A stretch of 64,000 nucleotides of DNA from Alphaproteobacteria bacterium (GTDB lineage: Bacteria; Myxococcota_A; UBA796; GCA-2862545), in assembly GCA_020632915.1 (NCBI GenBank), contig JACKEP010000019.1, positions 54,485 through 118,484 on the forward strand. Direction: 5' to 3'. Every line of letters begins with the position of its first letter. Position 1 is the stretch's first letter. Below the pieces are notes generated by a model. That model was not told the origin of the DNA and ran no database searches. It was given only the letters and a program-made list of their open reading frames with translations. The position numbers were made by a program, and so were the translations under genes. Shown here piece by piece: positions 1-9,542 of this stretch.

Positions 1-1
1 T

Positions 2-2071
2 CGGGGACAGGTTGAACACGATGCCCACGGTCGGGACGACCACGGTGTGGGTGGGGATCTCGGCGGTGGTGGCCGGCAGCGGCCGTCCGGGCTCGTAGCC
101 GTGGTTCGGCGCCTCCCCGAACCGCAGGGACGCGACCAGCGCGATGCCCACGTGGCGCGAGAACGCGAACTCGGGGCCGAGGTGGATGGCCTGCAGCACC
201 CGCGGCTTCTTGTCGCCGATGCTCACGAGGCTCACCCCGGTGTACAGGGCCGGGTGGAACCGGCGCAGCTCCGACTCCCGCCGCAGCTTGAGGTAGAAGC
301 TCATCCCCAGCACCACCTCGCCCGACACCGACGGCGAGCGCGGGTCGGTGCGGACGACGGCCTGCGCGGTGCCCGGCGCCTGCACCGCCGACCACGTGTT
401 CTGGAACACCATCGAGGCGCCGAGGCCGGCACGGACGGACGCCCAGTAGACCTTCTCCACCGGGTAGGAGAAGTTCTGCTCCACGGACTTGGTGTCGCTC
501 AGGCTGATGTTGACGGTGACGCTGACCGGCTCGGAGCCGTTGAACGAGCGATGCTCCGAGCGCAGGAGTTCGTAGGTGCCCACTGCGCTCGCAACGGTCA
601 GTGCATCCTTGTTGATGCCCTCGTAGGGCTGGATGCCGGTGGTGAATCCCTCCTTGCCCGAGACCGACAGCTTCGACGCCGGACCGGCCGGCACGAGGAC
701 GAGCACCGTGGTGGGTGCATCTACCGCCAGCATCTCCGCACCGTGGCGTTCGCCGTTCTTCACCACGAGGATCCTGCGCTGGACAGGTCGCTCGGGGTTC
801 GACATGTCGATGCAGACGTAGAAGTGGCCGAGCCCGGTCATGCGCTGATCGATGCGCGCGCCGGAGGTGGACCAGGCGTTCAGGAGCGCTTTGGTCTCTT
901 CCGTGAGCTTGGCGAAGTCGGTGCTTGCGAACGGGGCATTGCGGAGCTTGGTGGGCGCAGTCTCCGCGACAAACGACCTGAACTCGTCCAGCTGTTTCGA
1001 GAGGTCGTCGTCGTTGCGGGGAAACCTCGAGAGGGCGTTCTCCGAGCTGCGATGGTTGGATTCGTACGCCGCGGTGGCGGACCTGAATGCGTCGGCGAAG
1101 CTCGACACGGCAGCCGCGATGTGCGCGACGTGATCGTTCCCCGCGAAGATGGACCTGTCGGCCGTGAGCTGCGCCTTCAGCTCATCCGAGAGGCGGTCTC
1201 GCTCGGAGTCGATGATCGAGGAGGCATGGCCGCGGTAGTAGGACGGAGAGAACTGCTGGGGGTTCGCCTCCGATTCACACCAGGGTCCCGCTGGGGTTGG
1301 TACGCCACTCCCGGAGCCCGCCGACGACCCCGGCTTCGCCTCGGGCGGCCGCTTCAGCGCGAAGGTGTGGTTGGTCTGCGTCAGCACATCATGGGCGACG
1401 ATCGAGGCCGCGCTGCCCTGACCGAGCAAGCCGTACGTGGCGTCCACCAACGACAGCCCGCTCGGGTGGGCGTGCCCGCCGTCCATCAGCTTGAGCGGCG
1501 CCAGCTTGGCGAGCGTGGCGCGGTCCACCGGGCTCGTGAGCTTGTCGGCCTGCGTGGCCGACGCAGTGAGCGCGCAGTCGTACCAGGTGCCGAGCCACAA
1601 CCAGCACACGGTGAGATCGGGCTTCGACGCGGGCGTGAACCACAGGTCCTTGTCGCCGCCAGCGTCCACGTGGACGAGGGCCCCGGAGGTGTCGGCCTTG
1701 GGGGTGTCGACCTCCAGGCCCAGGTCGTCGGCGTCGATCGCGCTACGCCACAACCGGATCGTGGCCTTCTGACCGGGGCCGAGGTCGTACACCCAAGCGC
1801 AGGCCGCCACCGTCAGCGACGCCGCGTGGGCGGTCACCGCGAGCTCGCACGGCTTGAGGCCCGCGGGCGCCGCAGGGGGCACGAACACCAGCTTGGTGAC
1901 GCTGCTGTCGTTGACGGTCAGCGCGATCGCCTGGTCGTGGACGATGGCGTTGAACGGGAGCTTGAACGTGGCCTGGCCGGGCGCGTCGACCGGGGCCGCC
2001 CTCGCGGGCCGGGCCAGCGACAGCACGATCCCTGCCACGCACCAGGCGAGCAGCTGGAACCTGGAATCCAT
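2..2071 (-). CDS. Secreted protein of unknown function, C-terminus off the left edge
   Basis: The frame opens with ATG at 2071 and stays open for 690 codons to the window edge, so the C-terminus is missing. The N-terminus (MDSRFQLLAWCVAGIVLSL, then ARPARA) is a signal peptide, so the product is exported. I do not recognise a family. The middle (about residues 230-400) is polar and probably helical. The last 100 visible residues alternate hydrophobic and polar positions (for example FHPALYTGVSLVSIG and GIALVASLRFGEAP), which would fit membrane beta-strands of an outer membrane protein. An ending soon after FNLSP is possible but cannot be seen. The gene lies 112 bp downstream of a co-directional lipoprotein gene. 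Codon use resembles the rest of the window. Being a gene is well supported; the function is unknown. Confidence 0.8.
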   Translation of the reverse strand, partial: MDSRFQLLAWCVAGIVLSLARPARAAPVDAPGQATFKLPFNAIVHDQAIALTVNDSSVTKLVFVPPAAPAGLKPCELAVTAHAASLTVAACAWVYDLGPGQKATIRLWRSAIDADDLGLEVDTPKADTSGALVHVDAGGDKDLWFTPASKPDLTVCWLWLGTWYDCALTASATQADKLTSPVDRATLAKLAPLKLMDGGHAHPSGLSLVDATYGLLGQGSAASIVAHDVLTQTNHTFALKRPPEAKPGSSAGSGSGVPTPAGPWCESEANPQQFSPSYYRGHASSIIDSERDRLSDELKAQLTADRSIFAGNDHVAHIAAAVSSFADAFRSATAAYESNHRSSENALSRFPRNDDDLSKQLDEFRSFVAETAPTKLRNAPFASTDFAKLTEETKALLNAWSTSGARIDQRMTGLGHFYVCIDMSNPERPVQRRILVVKNGERHGAEMLAVDAPTTVLVLVPAGPASKLSVSGKEGFTTGIQPYEGINKDALTVASAVGTYELLRSEHRSFNGSEPVSVTVNISLSDTKSVEQNFSYPVEKVYWASVRAGLGASMVFQNTWSAVQAPGTAQAVVRTDPRSPSVSGEVVLGMSFYLKLRRESELRRFHPALYTGVSLVSIGDKKPRVLQAIHLGPEFAFSRHVGIALVASLRFGEAPNHGYEPGRPLPATTAEIPTHTVVVPTVGIVFNLSP

Positions 2072-2183
2072 GCAACCTCCTCTCGTATGGATGCACCCAC
2101 CGGGACCCGGTGTGGGCGCGTCGTACCAGACGCGGCGCGCGTGGCGAGAGGGTGTTGTTTTCAGGACGGTGGCCGGTTCGCGC

Positions 2184-5100
2184 CTACAACCCGATCCGCC
2201 ACACCCCGTCCCGGTCCGCCACCACCGCCTGCAACCGTGCCCCGTCCCACGCCAGGTCCACCGCATCCGCGGTGTCCACGTCGAGGGGGAGCGCAGAGGT
2301 CTCGAACCCCAGCTCGGGCGTCCCCCGCAGGTGGACCCACGCCCCCGCGTCGGTCTGGCCGAATACGTGGGTGACGCCGCCCACCACCTCCATCGCGGCC
2401 GCGTCGAAGGTCACGCCGAGATCGGCCGTCGCGGTCACGCCGATCCCGGGAGACCACCGCAGCAGCAGGTCGTTTGGGCCCGCGAGGTCGTGGTGGAGCA
2501 GGATCAGGTCGTCGTCGTCGGCTTCCAGCAGAGCGACCTCGGCGTCGAACAGCGTCTGGACGACGGTAGGTCCCGCCGTGGTCAGGGTCGCGAGGCGCAC
2601 CCAGTCGCCCTCCGAGTAGGCGAGGTAGGCCTGCCCGGCGGGGGTGATCGCCACTTCGACGCCGGTGGTCTCGCGCGATCCGCCGCTGGGCCCGGCGGCG
2701 ACGGCGAACGCGGACCAGCCGGCGCCGTCGTGGTGGTAGGCGGCGACACTGGTGCCCGACACCGTGGCGCCCGTGTGGTTGCCCTTCTGCCAGACCGCGG
2801 CCCACGTGTCGTCCCCGTGCACCTCCAGGTCCACGTCCAGCGTGTTGCGGCTGCTGAACCACGACACCCGCCCGAGCTCGTCGAGGTCGGCCAGTGCCGG
2901 CAGTGACGCCCCGGGAGCGACGTGTCCGTAGACGAACGCGGCGGCCGTGCCATCGACGTGCACGGCGGCGAAGGCGACCGCGCCGGTGTCGTCCACGGCG
3001 ATCGACCCGGGGAGCACGCGCAGGTCGGCGTCGATGTCCTCCAGCGCGGCGCCGCGGTCGGCGGTGAGCGTGCGCAGGCCGTTGCGCTGGGTCTCCATCC
3101 ACACCGGCGGTGTGGCGCTGGCGCCGATCGCCACGCCCGTCACCGGACGGTTCGTGGCCACGTCCGTCGACGCCGTCGCGCCGACGGTCGGGTCCATGCG
3201 GTCCAGGCGCGCCTGGCCCAGGTCGATGCCGAGGTGCAGGAACGTGCCGTCGGCCAACGGCGTGAACCGGCTCCACAGGCCGTCCACCGGCGCGGTCCAC
3301 AGGTCGGTTGGCACCCCCTGGTTCACGCACGTCACGTGCTTCACCGCCCCGACCCCGCTGGCGGAGGCCCAGAAACACCACGTCGACGGATCGAGGAGCG
3401 CGGCGTCCTCGGCCACCACCAGTCGGCCGTCGGAGAACGTAGGGCTCGTCGTCGTCCACGACCCGGGCGCGACGCGCAGGCCGGCGAGGATCGCGCCGTT
3501 GCTGCGTCCGACCACCATCACGCCCTCCGGCAGCTCGCGCACCGTGCCGCTGTCCAGGTCCCACGGGAGCGTCTCCGTGGTGGGCACCCAGGTGGTGCCG
3601 TTCCAGGCCACGCGGTCGAGGCGCGCCGGGGTGCCGGGCCTGAGCTGCCAGAAGCTGTCGGGGCTGGTCGTGGGCGCGAACGGACCGCCGGTGCCGCCGC
3701 CGTTGCGCACCGTGGTGGTCCAGGTGGTGCCCACCCGCTGCAGCACGATCTCGAGGGCGGACTGCGTGGACCGGCGGCCCGCGATCACCGTCAGGCCCGT
3801 GCCCTCGAGCCACAGCGCGTCCACGAGCGACAGGCCGTCGACCTGGGTGGGCACGAGGTCCCACCACGCCCACCCGGCCGCGTCGTACCTCCCGACGAAC
3901 ACGTCGCTCGGGGAGCCGTCGCGCACGCACGCGACGAACCAGGCCTGACCGTCGGTGGTCAGACTGCACGCCCGCTGCGGGGCGTTGGGCAGCGCGACCC
4001 GGCGGGGGCTGCCTTCGAGATCGAGCCACAGCGCCACCTCGCCCAGGTGGTCGCGGTCGTACAGCAGGGCGGCGATGGTGCCGTCGTCGCGCACCACCGG
4101 CACGCCGTACGGCTCCCCGTCGTCCAGGTAGGCCCCCCGGGTCACCGTCACCGGCGGCTCGTCGACCCAGCCGTCGCAGTCGTCGTCACGCCCGTTGGTC
4201 ACGTCCTCCGTCTGACCCGGGTACACGTCGCCATCGGCGTCATCGCAGTCGCCGTCCACCGGGCGCCAGCCGTCGCCGTCGTCGTCGTGCAGCGTGGCGG
4301 GGATGCACACGAGCTCGGCGATGCAGGCGTCGTCGGCGCAGTCGACCCGGCCGTCGCAGTCCTCATCCACGCCGCCGGTGCACTGCTCGTCGGCGAACGG
4401 GGAGATGTCCGCGTCGTGATCGTCGCAGTCCGCGCCGCCGACGATCGCAGCGTCGACGTGGTCGCCGTCGGCGTCGTCGTCGTCGGACGGGTCGCAGTTG
4501 TCGTCGCGGCCGTCGTACCAGGTCTCGGTGTTGTCGGGGAAGACGGTGGGGTCGTGGTCGTCGCAGTCCCCGTCGGCGATGGTCCACAGGTCGTGGTCGG
4601 CGTCGGCGAACGCGGCGGTCGCGTCGAGGGTCTGGAACGTCCACAGCGGCCCGCGCCGCTCCTTGCCCCACGCGTCCCGCGCCGTGACCTGCCACGTGTG
4701 GGTCTGACCCCAGTCGACCGTGACCGACCACCGGGTGGCCCGCTGGTTCTGCGCCACCCGCACACCGTCGACGTCCACGTCGTAGCGGACCGGATCGCCG
4801 TCCGGATCGCCGCCGGTCCAGGCGAGGTCGAAGGCGATGGCGGGCACGGGGACGGCGTCGTCGGGGGCGACGCGCGCGGGCTCGAAGGGGACGGCGCTGT
4901 CGAGCACGTTGCGGACGAGGACGCGCAGGGTCTCGCGCTCGGGGCTCGCCTCCCGGGTGACCCACATCGCGTCCCACGCGAGCTGCTGGAAGTCGCGTAC
5001 GGCGTCCGCCGTGACGGCAGGATCGACCGGCGCGCGACACACCGGGTCGGTCGACAGGAGGTACCCCTCGTCGGTGACCGGCCAGTCGTTGTAGATGCGG

Positions 5101-5813
5101 TCGTCGAGGGCCGTCGACCACGGCGCAGTGACCTCGCCCGCGCCGCGGTCGTAGGCACCGGAGGCGAACAGGTACGTGTGGACCTGCTGTCCGAGGAAGC
5201 AGTCGTCGGCGAAACGCAGCGTCTCCCAGTAGGAGGCGGTGAAGACGGCCACGTCGAGCACGCTGCCCGCGACGTCGACGTGGTGCGCGAAGTCCTCCAT
5301 GCCGCGGAGCGTCGCGCGGATCTCGAACGCGTCGAGCGTCGCGCCGAGGTTCGTGAGCGTCGACGTGTCGGGCGTCTCCTCCGCCCACGCCAACAGCGAC
5401 GTGTACGGGATGACGAGCGATGCGCCCTCGTGGACGGTCTCCGCCATCTGACCCAACACGCGTCGACCGTCTCGTTCGAGCAGGCCAGCGACCTCCTGAC
5501 GTGTGCGCAGCGCCTGCACCTGGGGCGCGAGGATGTCGACCAGCCGCTTGCCTTCGTCGAAGGACTGCAGCAGCGCCCGGTTCAACCGCGCGTCGTCCAC
5601 GTCGCCCAGATCGAGCCAGTCCTTGAGCAGCGCGAGGTCGTCGTCGTCGAGGGGTTCGAGCTCGGCGCGCGTGCGGTTCGGGAACACCGTGTCCATGACG
5701 GTGTCCCACGCGCCGGCGAAGAAGCCGAGGAGGGCTGCGCTGCCGGGGTCTGCGGACGGCGCGGACGGTGTCGCCGCGCAGGCGGTGAGGACGAGGAGGG
5801 CCAGGGGTCGCAA
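2184..5813 (-). CDS. Large lipoprotein with MopE-type Cys/Asp repeats
   Basis: About 1,210 residues. The N-terminus (RPLALLVLTAC) is a lipoprotein signal with lipobox LTAC, so the product should be lipid-anchored in the envelope. Residues from about 400 to 555 hold three or four copies of the motif DCDD-x-D-x(3)-P...DxxDxxCD, for example DGDCDDADGDVYPG followed by DDDCDGW. These resemble the putative metal-binding repeats of the MopE family, common in Myxococcota surface proteins. Before them lies a FN3-like segment (about 300-400). After them come about 650 residues of repeated short beta-strands, perhaps a propeller. Start choice: GGAGG abuts a GTG at 5819 but sits 6 bases before a TTG at 5813, so TTG is preferred; the difference is two residues. 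Ligand and role are unknown. Confidence 0.85.
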   Translation of the reverse strand: MRPLALLVLTACAATPSAPSADPGSAALLGFFAGAWDTVMDTVFPNRTRAELEPLDDDDLALLKDWLDLGDVDDARLNRALLQSFDEGKRLVDILAPQVQALRTRQEVAGLLERDGRRVLGQMAETVHEGASLVIPYTSLLAWAEETPDTSTLTNLGATLDAFEIRATLRGMEDFAHHVDVAGSVLDVAVFTASYWETLRFADDCFLGQQVHTYLFASGAYDRGAGEVTAPWSTALDDRIYNDWPVTDEGYLLSTDPVCRAPVDPAVTADAVRDFQQLAWDAMWVTREASPERETLRVLVRNVLDSAVPFEPARVAPDDAVPVPAIAFDLAWTGGDPDGDPVRYDVDVDGVRVAQNQRATRWSVTVDWGQTHTWQVTARDAWGKERRGPLWTFQTLDATAAFADADHDLWTIADGDCDDHDPTVFPDNTETWYDGRDDNCDPSDDDDADGDHVDAAIVGGADCDDHDADISPFADEQCTGGVDEDCDGRVDCADDACIAELVCIPATLHDDDGDGWRPVDGDCDDADGDVYPGQTEDVTNGRDDDCDGWVDEPPVTVTRGAYLDDGEPYGVPVVRDDGTIAALLYDRDHLGEVALWLDLEGSPRRVALPNAPQRACSLTTDGQAWFVACVRDGSPSDVFVGRYDAAGWAWWDLVPTQVDGLSLVDALWLEGTGLTVIAGRRSTQSALEIVLQRVGTTWTTTVRNGGGTGGPFAPTTSPDSFWQLRPGTPARLDRVAWNGTTWVPTTETLPWDLDSGTVRELPEGVMVVGRSNGAILAGLRVAPGSWTTTSPTFSDGRLVVAEDAALLDPSTWCFWASASGVGAVKHVTCVNQGVPTDLWTAPVDGLWSRFTPLADGTFLHLGIDLGQARLDRMDPTVGATASTDVATNRPVTGVAIGASATPPVWMETQRNGLRTLTADRGAALEDIDADLRVLPGSIAVDDTGAVAFAAVHVDGTAAAFVYGHVAPGASLPALADLDELGRVSWFSSRNTLDVDLEVHGDDTWAAVWQKGNHTGATVSGTSVAAYHHDGAGWSAFAVAAGPSGGSRETTGVEVAITPAGQAYLAYSEGDWVRLATLTTAGPTVVQTLFDAEVALLEADDDDLILLHHDLAGPNDLLLRWSPGIGVTATADLGVTFDAAAMEVVGGVTHVFGQTDAGAWVHLRGTPELGFETSALPLDVDTADAVDLAWDGARLQAVVADRDGVWRIGL

Positions 5814-5922
5814 CGTCACCCTCCGGGAAGGCGGGAGACGCACAGCATCGCATGGGGAGCCGTTCGAAGCGGCCAGTGGGTGGCGCCATCGAGCGACCGT
5901 TGTTTCAGAAAACGGGGACTTT

Positions 5923-5959
5923 CGACAATAAGGACCGCGCCAGCGACCCCTTGTTGTCG
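5923..5959. promoter_or_regulatory. Interrupted inverted repeat between divergent genes
   Basis: CGACAATAAGG (5923-5933) and CCTTGTTGTCG (5949-5959) are complementary at 10 of 11 positions across a 15-base spacer. They lie in a locally AT-richer stretch between the divergent lipoprotein gene and the two-component/efflux operon (start 6080). A site for the downstream response regulator or a promoter-proximal stem-loop are both possible. Function is inferred from position only. Confidence 0.4.
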
Positions 5960-6079
5960 CGCCCGACCACAACGCACGTCGCCCCCCGGCGCCCCCGACC
6001 GCGATGGCACCCTCCCCTCCGGAGGCTACACCTCCTCCGCGCGGCGCCTCCCCGCCCGCGCGCGAGGACGAGGGAAACC

Positions 6080-6790
6080 GTGGCGCGCATCCTGGTCGTG
6101 GAGGACGAACCCCGGCTGGCGTTGACGCTCCAGCTGGGGCTGGCCGACGAACATCACGCCGTGGACGTGGTGCGCGACGGCCGGGAGGGCTGGGCGCGGG
6201 CCGTTGGCGGGCCCTACGAGCTCCTCGTCCTGGACGTGATGCTCCCGAGCATGGACGGCCTCGAGCTGTGCCGCAGGCTCCGGGCGTCGGGCAGCGCCGT
6301 GCCCGTGCTCCTGCTCACTGCCCGTGACGCGACGGGGGACGTGGTGGCGGGCCTCGATGCCGGCGCCGACGACTACCTGACCAAGCCGTTCGCGTTCGAG
6401 GAGCTGGTCGCGCGCGTGCGGTCGCTGCTACGGCGGGGCGGCGGGGCGGCGACCGAGCGGGTGACCGTGGGGCCGCTCGTCGTCGATCGGGCGGCCCACC
6501 GGGTGTGGCGGGACGGCGAGGAGGTCCAGCTCACCGCCAAGGAGACCCAGCTGCTCGAAGCGCTCGCGCGGCATCCCGGGTCGGTGCTGTCGAAGGCCCG
6601 GCTGCGCCAGATGCTGTGGGAGCTCGACATGGAGCCGTCCTCGAACGCGATCGAGGTGTGCATGGCCGGGCTGCGTCGGAAGCTGGACCGGGGGCGGTCG
6701 ACGCCGCTGCTCCACACCCAGCGCGGGCTCGGGTACGTGCTGCGGTGGGACGATCCCGACGCCGACGACGATCCGGGGGGTGGTCCGTGA
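6080..6790 (+). CDS. OmpR/PhoB-family response regulator
   Basis: A 236-residue transcription factor. Residues 1-115 form a receiver domain: acidic pocket ED/E at 8-10, phospho-acceptor Asp52 in LVLDVMLP, conserved Thr in LLLTARD (about 80) and Lys102 in LTKPF. Residues about 130-225 form an OmpR-type winged helix (LTAKETQLLEALARHPG, then the recognition region around NAIEVCMAGLRRKL and the wing GLGYVLRW). GTG at 6080 is chosen because it starts exactly at the receiver domain (VARILVVEDE) and has AGGGA upstream; the frame is open further upstream but with no domain. Its TGA overlaps the kinase start as GTGA, so the two are translationally coupled. It is first in a five-gene efflux operon and probably controls it, as CusR/CzcR-type regulators do. 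Confidence 0.93.
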   Translation: MARILVVEDEPRLALTLQLGLADEHHAVDVVRDGREGWARAVGGPYELLVLDVMLPSMDGLELCRRLRASGSAVPVLLLTARDATGDVVAGLDAGADDYLTKPFAFEELVARVRSLLRRGGGAATERVTVGPLVVDRAAHRVWRDGEEVQLTAKETQLLEALARHPGSVLSKARLRQMLWELDMEPSSNAIEVCMAGLRRKLDRGRSTPLLHTQRGLGYVLRWDDPDADDDPGGGP

Positions 6791-8226
6791 CCCCGGTGAC
6801 GATCCGCCGGCGCATCCTGCTCGCCATCGTGGTGCCCGCGATCGCGCTGCTCGCTGCGTTCTCGGTGCTGGTGTACCTCCGTGTGTCCGACCATCGGCTG
6901 GCCGACCTCGACCGGGAGCTCCGGGTACGCGCCGTCGGCTTCGCCGGCCTCGTCGAGCGCGACGGCGGTCGCTGGCTGTTCGAGGACGACGCCGCGCCCC
7001 TCGCGTCGCGGCGGCTCATGGAGGGCCTCGCGGGCTGGACGGTCGTGCTCCCGGACGGGCGCACGCTGGTCGGGGAAGGCGTCGCCACACCCTGGCGCCC
7101 GGAGGACGCAGCGCCGAACCTGTCGCCCGGCGTGCGCACCGTCGAAGCCTACGGGCACCGGCTGCGCGTCTGGACCGGACCGCTGACCGTGCCGGTGGAG
7201 AACGAGCCGGACGACACCCCGGTGGTGGTGACGGTGGGCGTGGCGAAGGATCTGGCGACCCTGACGACCGAGCTGCACCTGCTGCTCGCCACCCTGGGCG
7301 TGGTCGGGGTCGCGCTCGCCCTGGTGGGCGCCGCCGTCGGCGTCGTGCTGTCGGGGCGGATCGTGGCGGCGCTCGACGACATCGCGGGCCGGGCCGAGGC
7401 GGTGCGTCCGGGGAGCCCGCCGCCGCCGATGCCCCGCAACGGCACCGGAGACGAGGTCGATCGTCTGGCCGACACGCTCGACGCCGCGTTCGCACGGGCC
7501 CACCAGGCCTGGGAGCGGCAGGCGCGGTTCACCGGCGATGCCTCCCACGAGCTCCGGACGCCGCTGTCGGTGATCCGGGCCGCGGTGGAGGTGGCTTTGC
7601 GTCGGGAACGCACCGTCGATCACTACCGGGACGCCCTCGGCATCGTCGCGGAGAGCGCGGCCCGCATGCAGGACACGGTGGAGGGCCTCCTGCTCCTGGC
7701 ACGCGCGGAGGCCGGTGCGCTGGGGGACGGGTGGTCGCCGCTGGACCTCGACGTCGTGGCCGCCGACGCGTGCACAGGATGGGCCGCTCGTGCCGAGGCA
7801 CGGGGCGTCGCGCTGCAGGTGGACGACGACGGCCCCGCGCCGGTCGACGGCCATCCGGCGCTCCTTCGGGTGGTGGTCGACAACCTGCTGTCCAACGCGC
7901 TGCGGCACGCGCCGGTCGGCAGCACGGTGACCGTTCGGACCACCTGCATCGACGACGCGGTGGTGCTCGCCGTGCGCGACGGGGGACCAGGGATCCCCAC
8001 GCACGCGCTCGACCGGGTGTTCGATCGCTTCTACCGCGTCGACGACGCGCGCAGCCGCGAGTCGGGGGGTGCCGGACTGGGCCTCGCGGTGGTGCAGGCC
8101 ATCGCGACCGTGCACGGGGGCACGGCGGCCGCTGCCGGTGCACCCGGCGGCGGCACCGAGGTCCGGATCGTCCTGCCACGTCGCTCAGCAAGCGCTCAGG
8201 TCGGGCTCGATACGCCGGAGGGGTGA
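6787..8226 (+). CDS. Membrane sensor histidine kinase of an efflux operon
   Basis: A 479-residue kinase. Transmembrane helix 1 is at about 9-31, a periplasmic sensor segment at about 32-160, helix 2 at about 165-192 (LLLATLGVVGVALALVGAAV), then a HAMP linker. The dimerisation/phosphorylation motif DASHELRTPL has His254. The ATPase domain shows an N box (VVDNLLSNALRHA), G1 (VRDGGPGIP), an F box (FDRFYRVDDARS) and G2 (GGAGLGLAVV). It should phosphorylate the regulator encoded just upstream. The periplasmic part lacks obvious His/Cys/Met-rich clusters, so the signal is not evident even though the operon resembles metal-efflux systems. It overlaps the preceding stop by GTGA and its own stop overlaps the next start the same way. 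Confidence 0.92.
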   Translation: MTPVTIRRRILLAIVVPAIALLAAFSVLVYLRVSDHRLADLDRELRVRAVGFAGLVERDGGRWLFEDDAAPLASRRLMEGLAGWTVVLPDGRTLVGEGVATPWRPEDAAPNLSPGVRTVEAYGHRLRVWTGPLTVPVENEPDDTPVVVTVGVAKDLATLTTELHLLLATLGVVGVALALVGAAVGVVLSGRIVAALDDIAGRAEAVRPGSPPPPMPRNGTGDEVDRLADTLDAAFARAHQAWERQARFTGDASHELRTPLSVIRAAVEVALRRERTVDHYRDALGIVAESAARMQDTVEGLLLLARAEAGALGDGWSPLDLDVVAADACTGWAARAEARGVALQVDDDGPAPVDGHPALLRVVVDNLLSNALRHAPVGSTVTVRTTCIDDAVVLAVRDGGPGIPTHALDRVFDRFYRVDDARSRESGGAGLGLAVVQAIATVHGGTAAAAGAPGGGTEVRIVLPRRSASAQVGLDTPEG

Positions 8227-9542
8227 GTCCGTCGCCCCCCATCGTCCGCGTCCTCCTCGCCGCCGCCCTCGCGCTCCAGGGCTGCGTCGGGCGCCACGCC
8301 GTGCAGCGCGAGGACGTCGCGCTCGCCCTGGCATCGCGGACGGGTCACCCGCTCAGGGACGCACCCGGCGCGGCGGAACTGCCCGACGGGGTCGACCTGG
8401 GCGACGGGCTCGACGCCGACGAGGCCGTGGCGCTGGCGCTGTGGAACGACCCCGCGTTCGAGGTGACGCTGGCGCAGCTCGGCTACGCGCGCGCCGACCT
8501 CGTCGAGGCGGGCCTGTTGAAGAACCCGACGCTGTCGCTGTTGTTCCCGCTGGGGCCTCGCCAGTGGCAGGCGGCGCTGTCGCTGCCGGTCGACGCCTTG
8601 TGGATCCTGCCCAAGCGGGTGGAGGCGGCCCGGCGTCGGAGCGAGTCCACCGGCGAGCGACTCGTCCAGGGTGGCCTCGACCTCGTCCGGGACACGCGGG
8701 TCGCGTTCGCACGCGCCGTGGCTGCGGAGGCGCGTGTCGTCCACCTCGACGCGCTCGCGGCGACCCAGCAGGAGCGGCTCGACCTGGAGATCGCGCGGGT
8801 CCGTTGGGGGGATGCGGCGGAACGTGACGTCGATCCCCTGAGGTCGCAGACGCTGCAGCGACAGACCGAGCGGGACCTCGCGCAGATGGCGCTCGCCGAA
8901 GCGCGGGCGACCCTGCGCCGGTGGGTGCGTGTCGAGCTCCCGTCGACGCTCGCCCCGCCCGTCCTGCCTGCCGCGGTGCCCGATGCGTCCGACCTGTGGA
9001 CGCGGGCTCGCGCCTGGCGTCCGGACCTGCGCGCCGCAGAGCTGGACGTGGCCGCCGCGGAGGCGGCCGTCGAGGTGGCGCGGCGGTCGGCGATCGCCGC
9101 CGCCGTCGGCCTGGAGGCGCGCGGCGGCAATGCCTCGCCTGCGAACGGCGGGGTCACGGCGTCGGTGACCCTTCCCGTGTTCGACTGGAACCAGGCCGGC
9201 ATGGTGCGGGCGCGCACGGATCTGGACGCCGCACACGCGCGGGTGCGGGCCACCGAGGCCCGCATCGAGGACGAGATCCGCTTGGCGCTGGCGCGCTGGC
9301 AGGGCGCGCAGCGAACCCTGCGGGCGCTCACCGCCGACCGGCTCCCGGCGCTCGAGGCCGCGCTCGACCGGGTGCAGGAGGCCCATCGCATGGGGGATGT
9401 CTCCGGCATCGAGGTGGCGCTCGCGCGAGAGGACTGGCACCGCGCACGGCTCGCCGCCGTCGACGCGGAGCTCGCGATGGCCGAGGCCGCGGCCGAGCTC
9501 GCGCGGGCCGTGGGCGGCGCGATCGAAGGAGAGGGAAGCTGA
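8223..9542 (+). CDS. TolC-family outer membrane efflux lipoprotein
   Basis: A 439-residue outer membrane channel subunit. GTG at 8223 overlaps the kinase stop (GTGA). The signal peptide ends in a lipobox-like ALQGC, so the N-terminus is probably acylated, as in CusC/OprM-type proteins. Two Ala-rich helical repeats typical of outer membrane efflux proteins follow; the first repeat contains NPAFEVTLAQLGYARADLVEAG and LLKNPTLSLLFPLG, the second DLRAAELDVAAAEAAVEVA and VTLPVFDWNQAG. The P-x-F-D-W-N motif marks the second repeat start in CusC/CzcC relatives. It should form the trimeric duct for the adaptor and pump encoded next. It ends TGATG, overlapping the adaptor start by one base. Confidence 0.92.
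   Translation: MSPSPPIVRVLLAAALALQGCVGRHAVQREDVALALASRTGHPLRDAPGAAELPDGVDLGDGLDADEAVALALWNDPAFEVTLAQLGYARADLVEAGLLKNPTLSLLFPLGPRQWQAALSLPVDALWILPKRVEAARRRSESTGERLVQGGLDLVRDTRVAFARAVAAEARVVHLDALAATQQERLDLEIARVRWGDAAERDVDPLRSQTLQRQTERDLAQMALAEARATLRRWVRVELPSTLAPPVLPAAVPDASDLWTRARAWRPDLRAAELDVAAAEAAVEVARRSAIAAAVGLEARGGNASPANGGVTASVTLPVFDWNQAGMVRARTDLDAAHARVRATEARIEDEIRLALARWQGAQRTLRALTADRLPALEAALDRVQEAHRMGDVSGIEVALAREDWHRARLAAVDAELAMAEAAAELARAVGGAIEGEGS

Noticed and set aside
47..6125. Long plus-strand frames (47-2374 and 2922-6125) opposite the first two genes
   Set aside because: Composition is Arg/Gly/His-rich without domains, while the minus-strand frames have signal peptides, ribosome binding sites and recognisable repeats.
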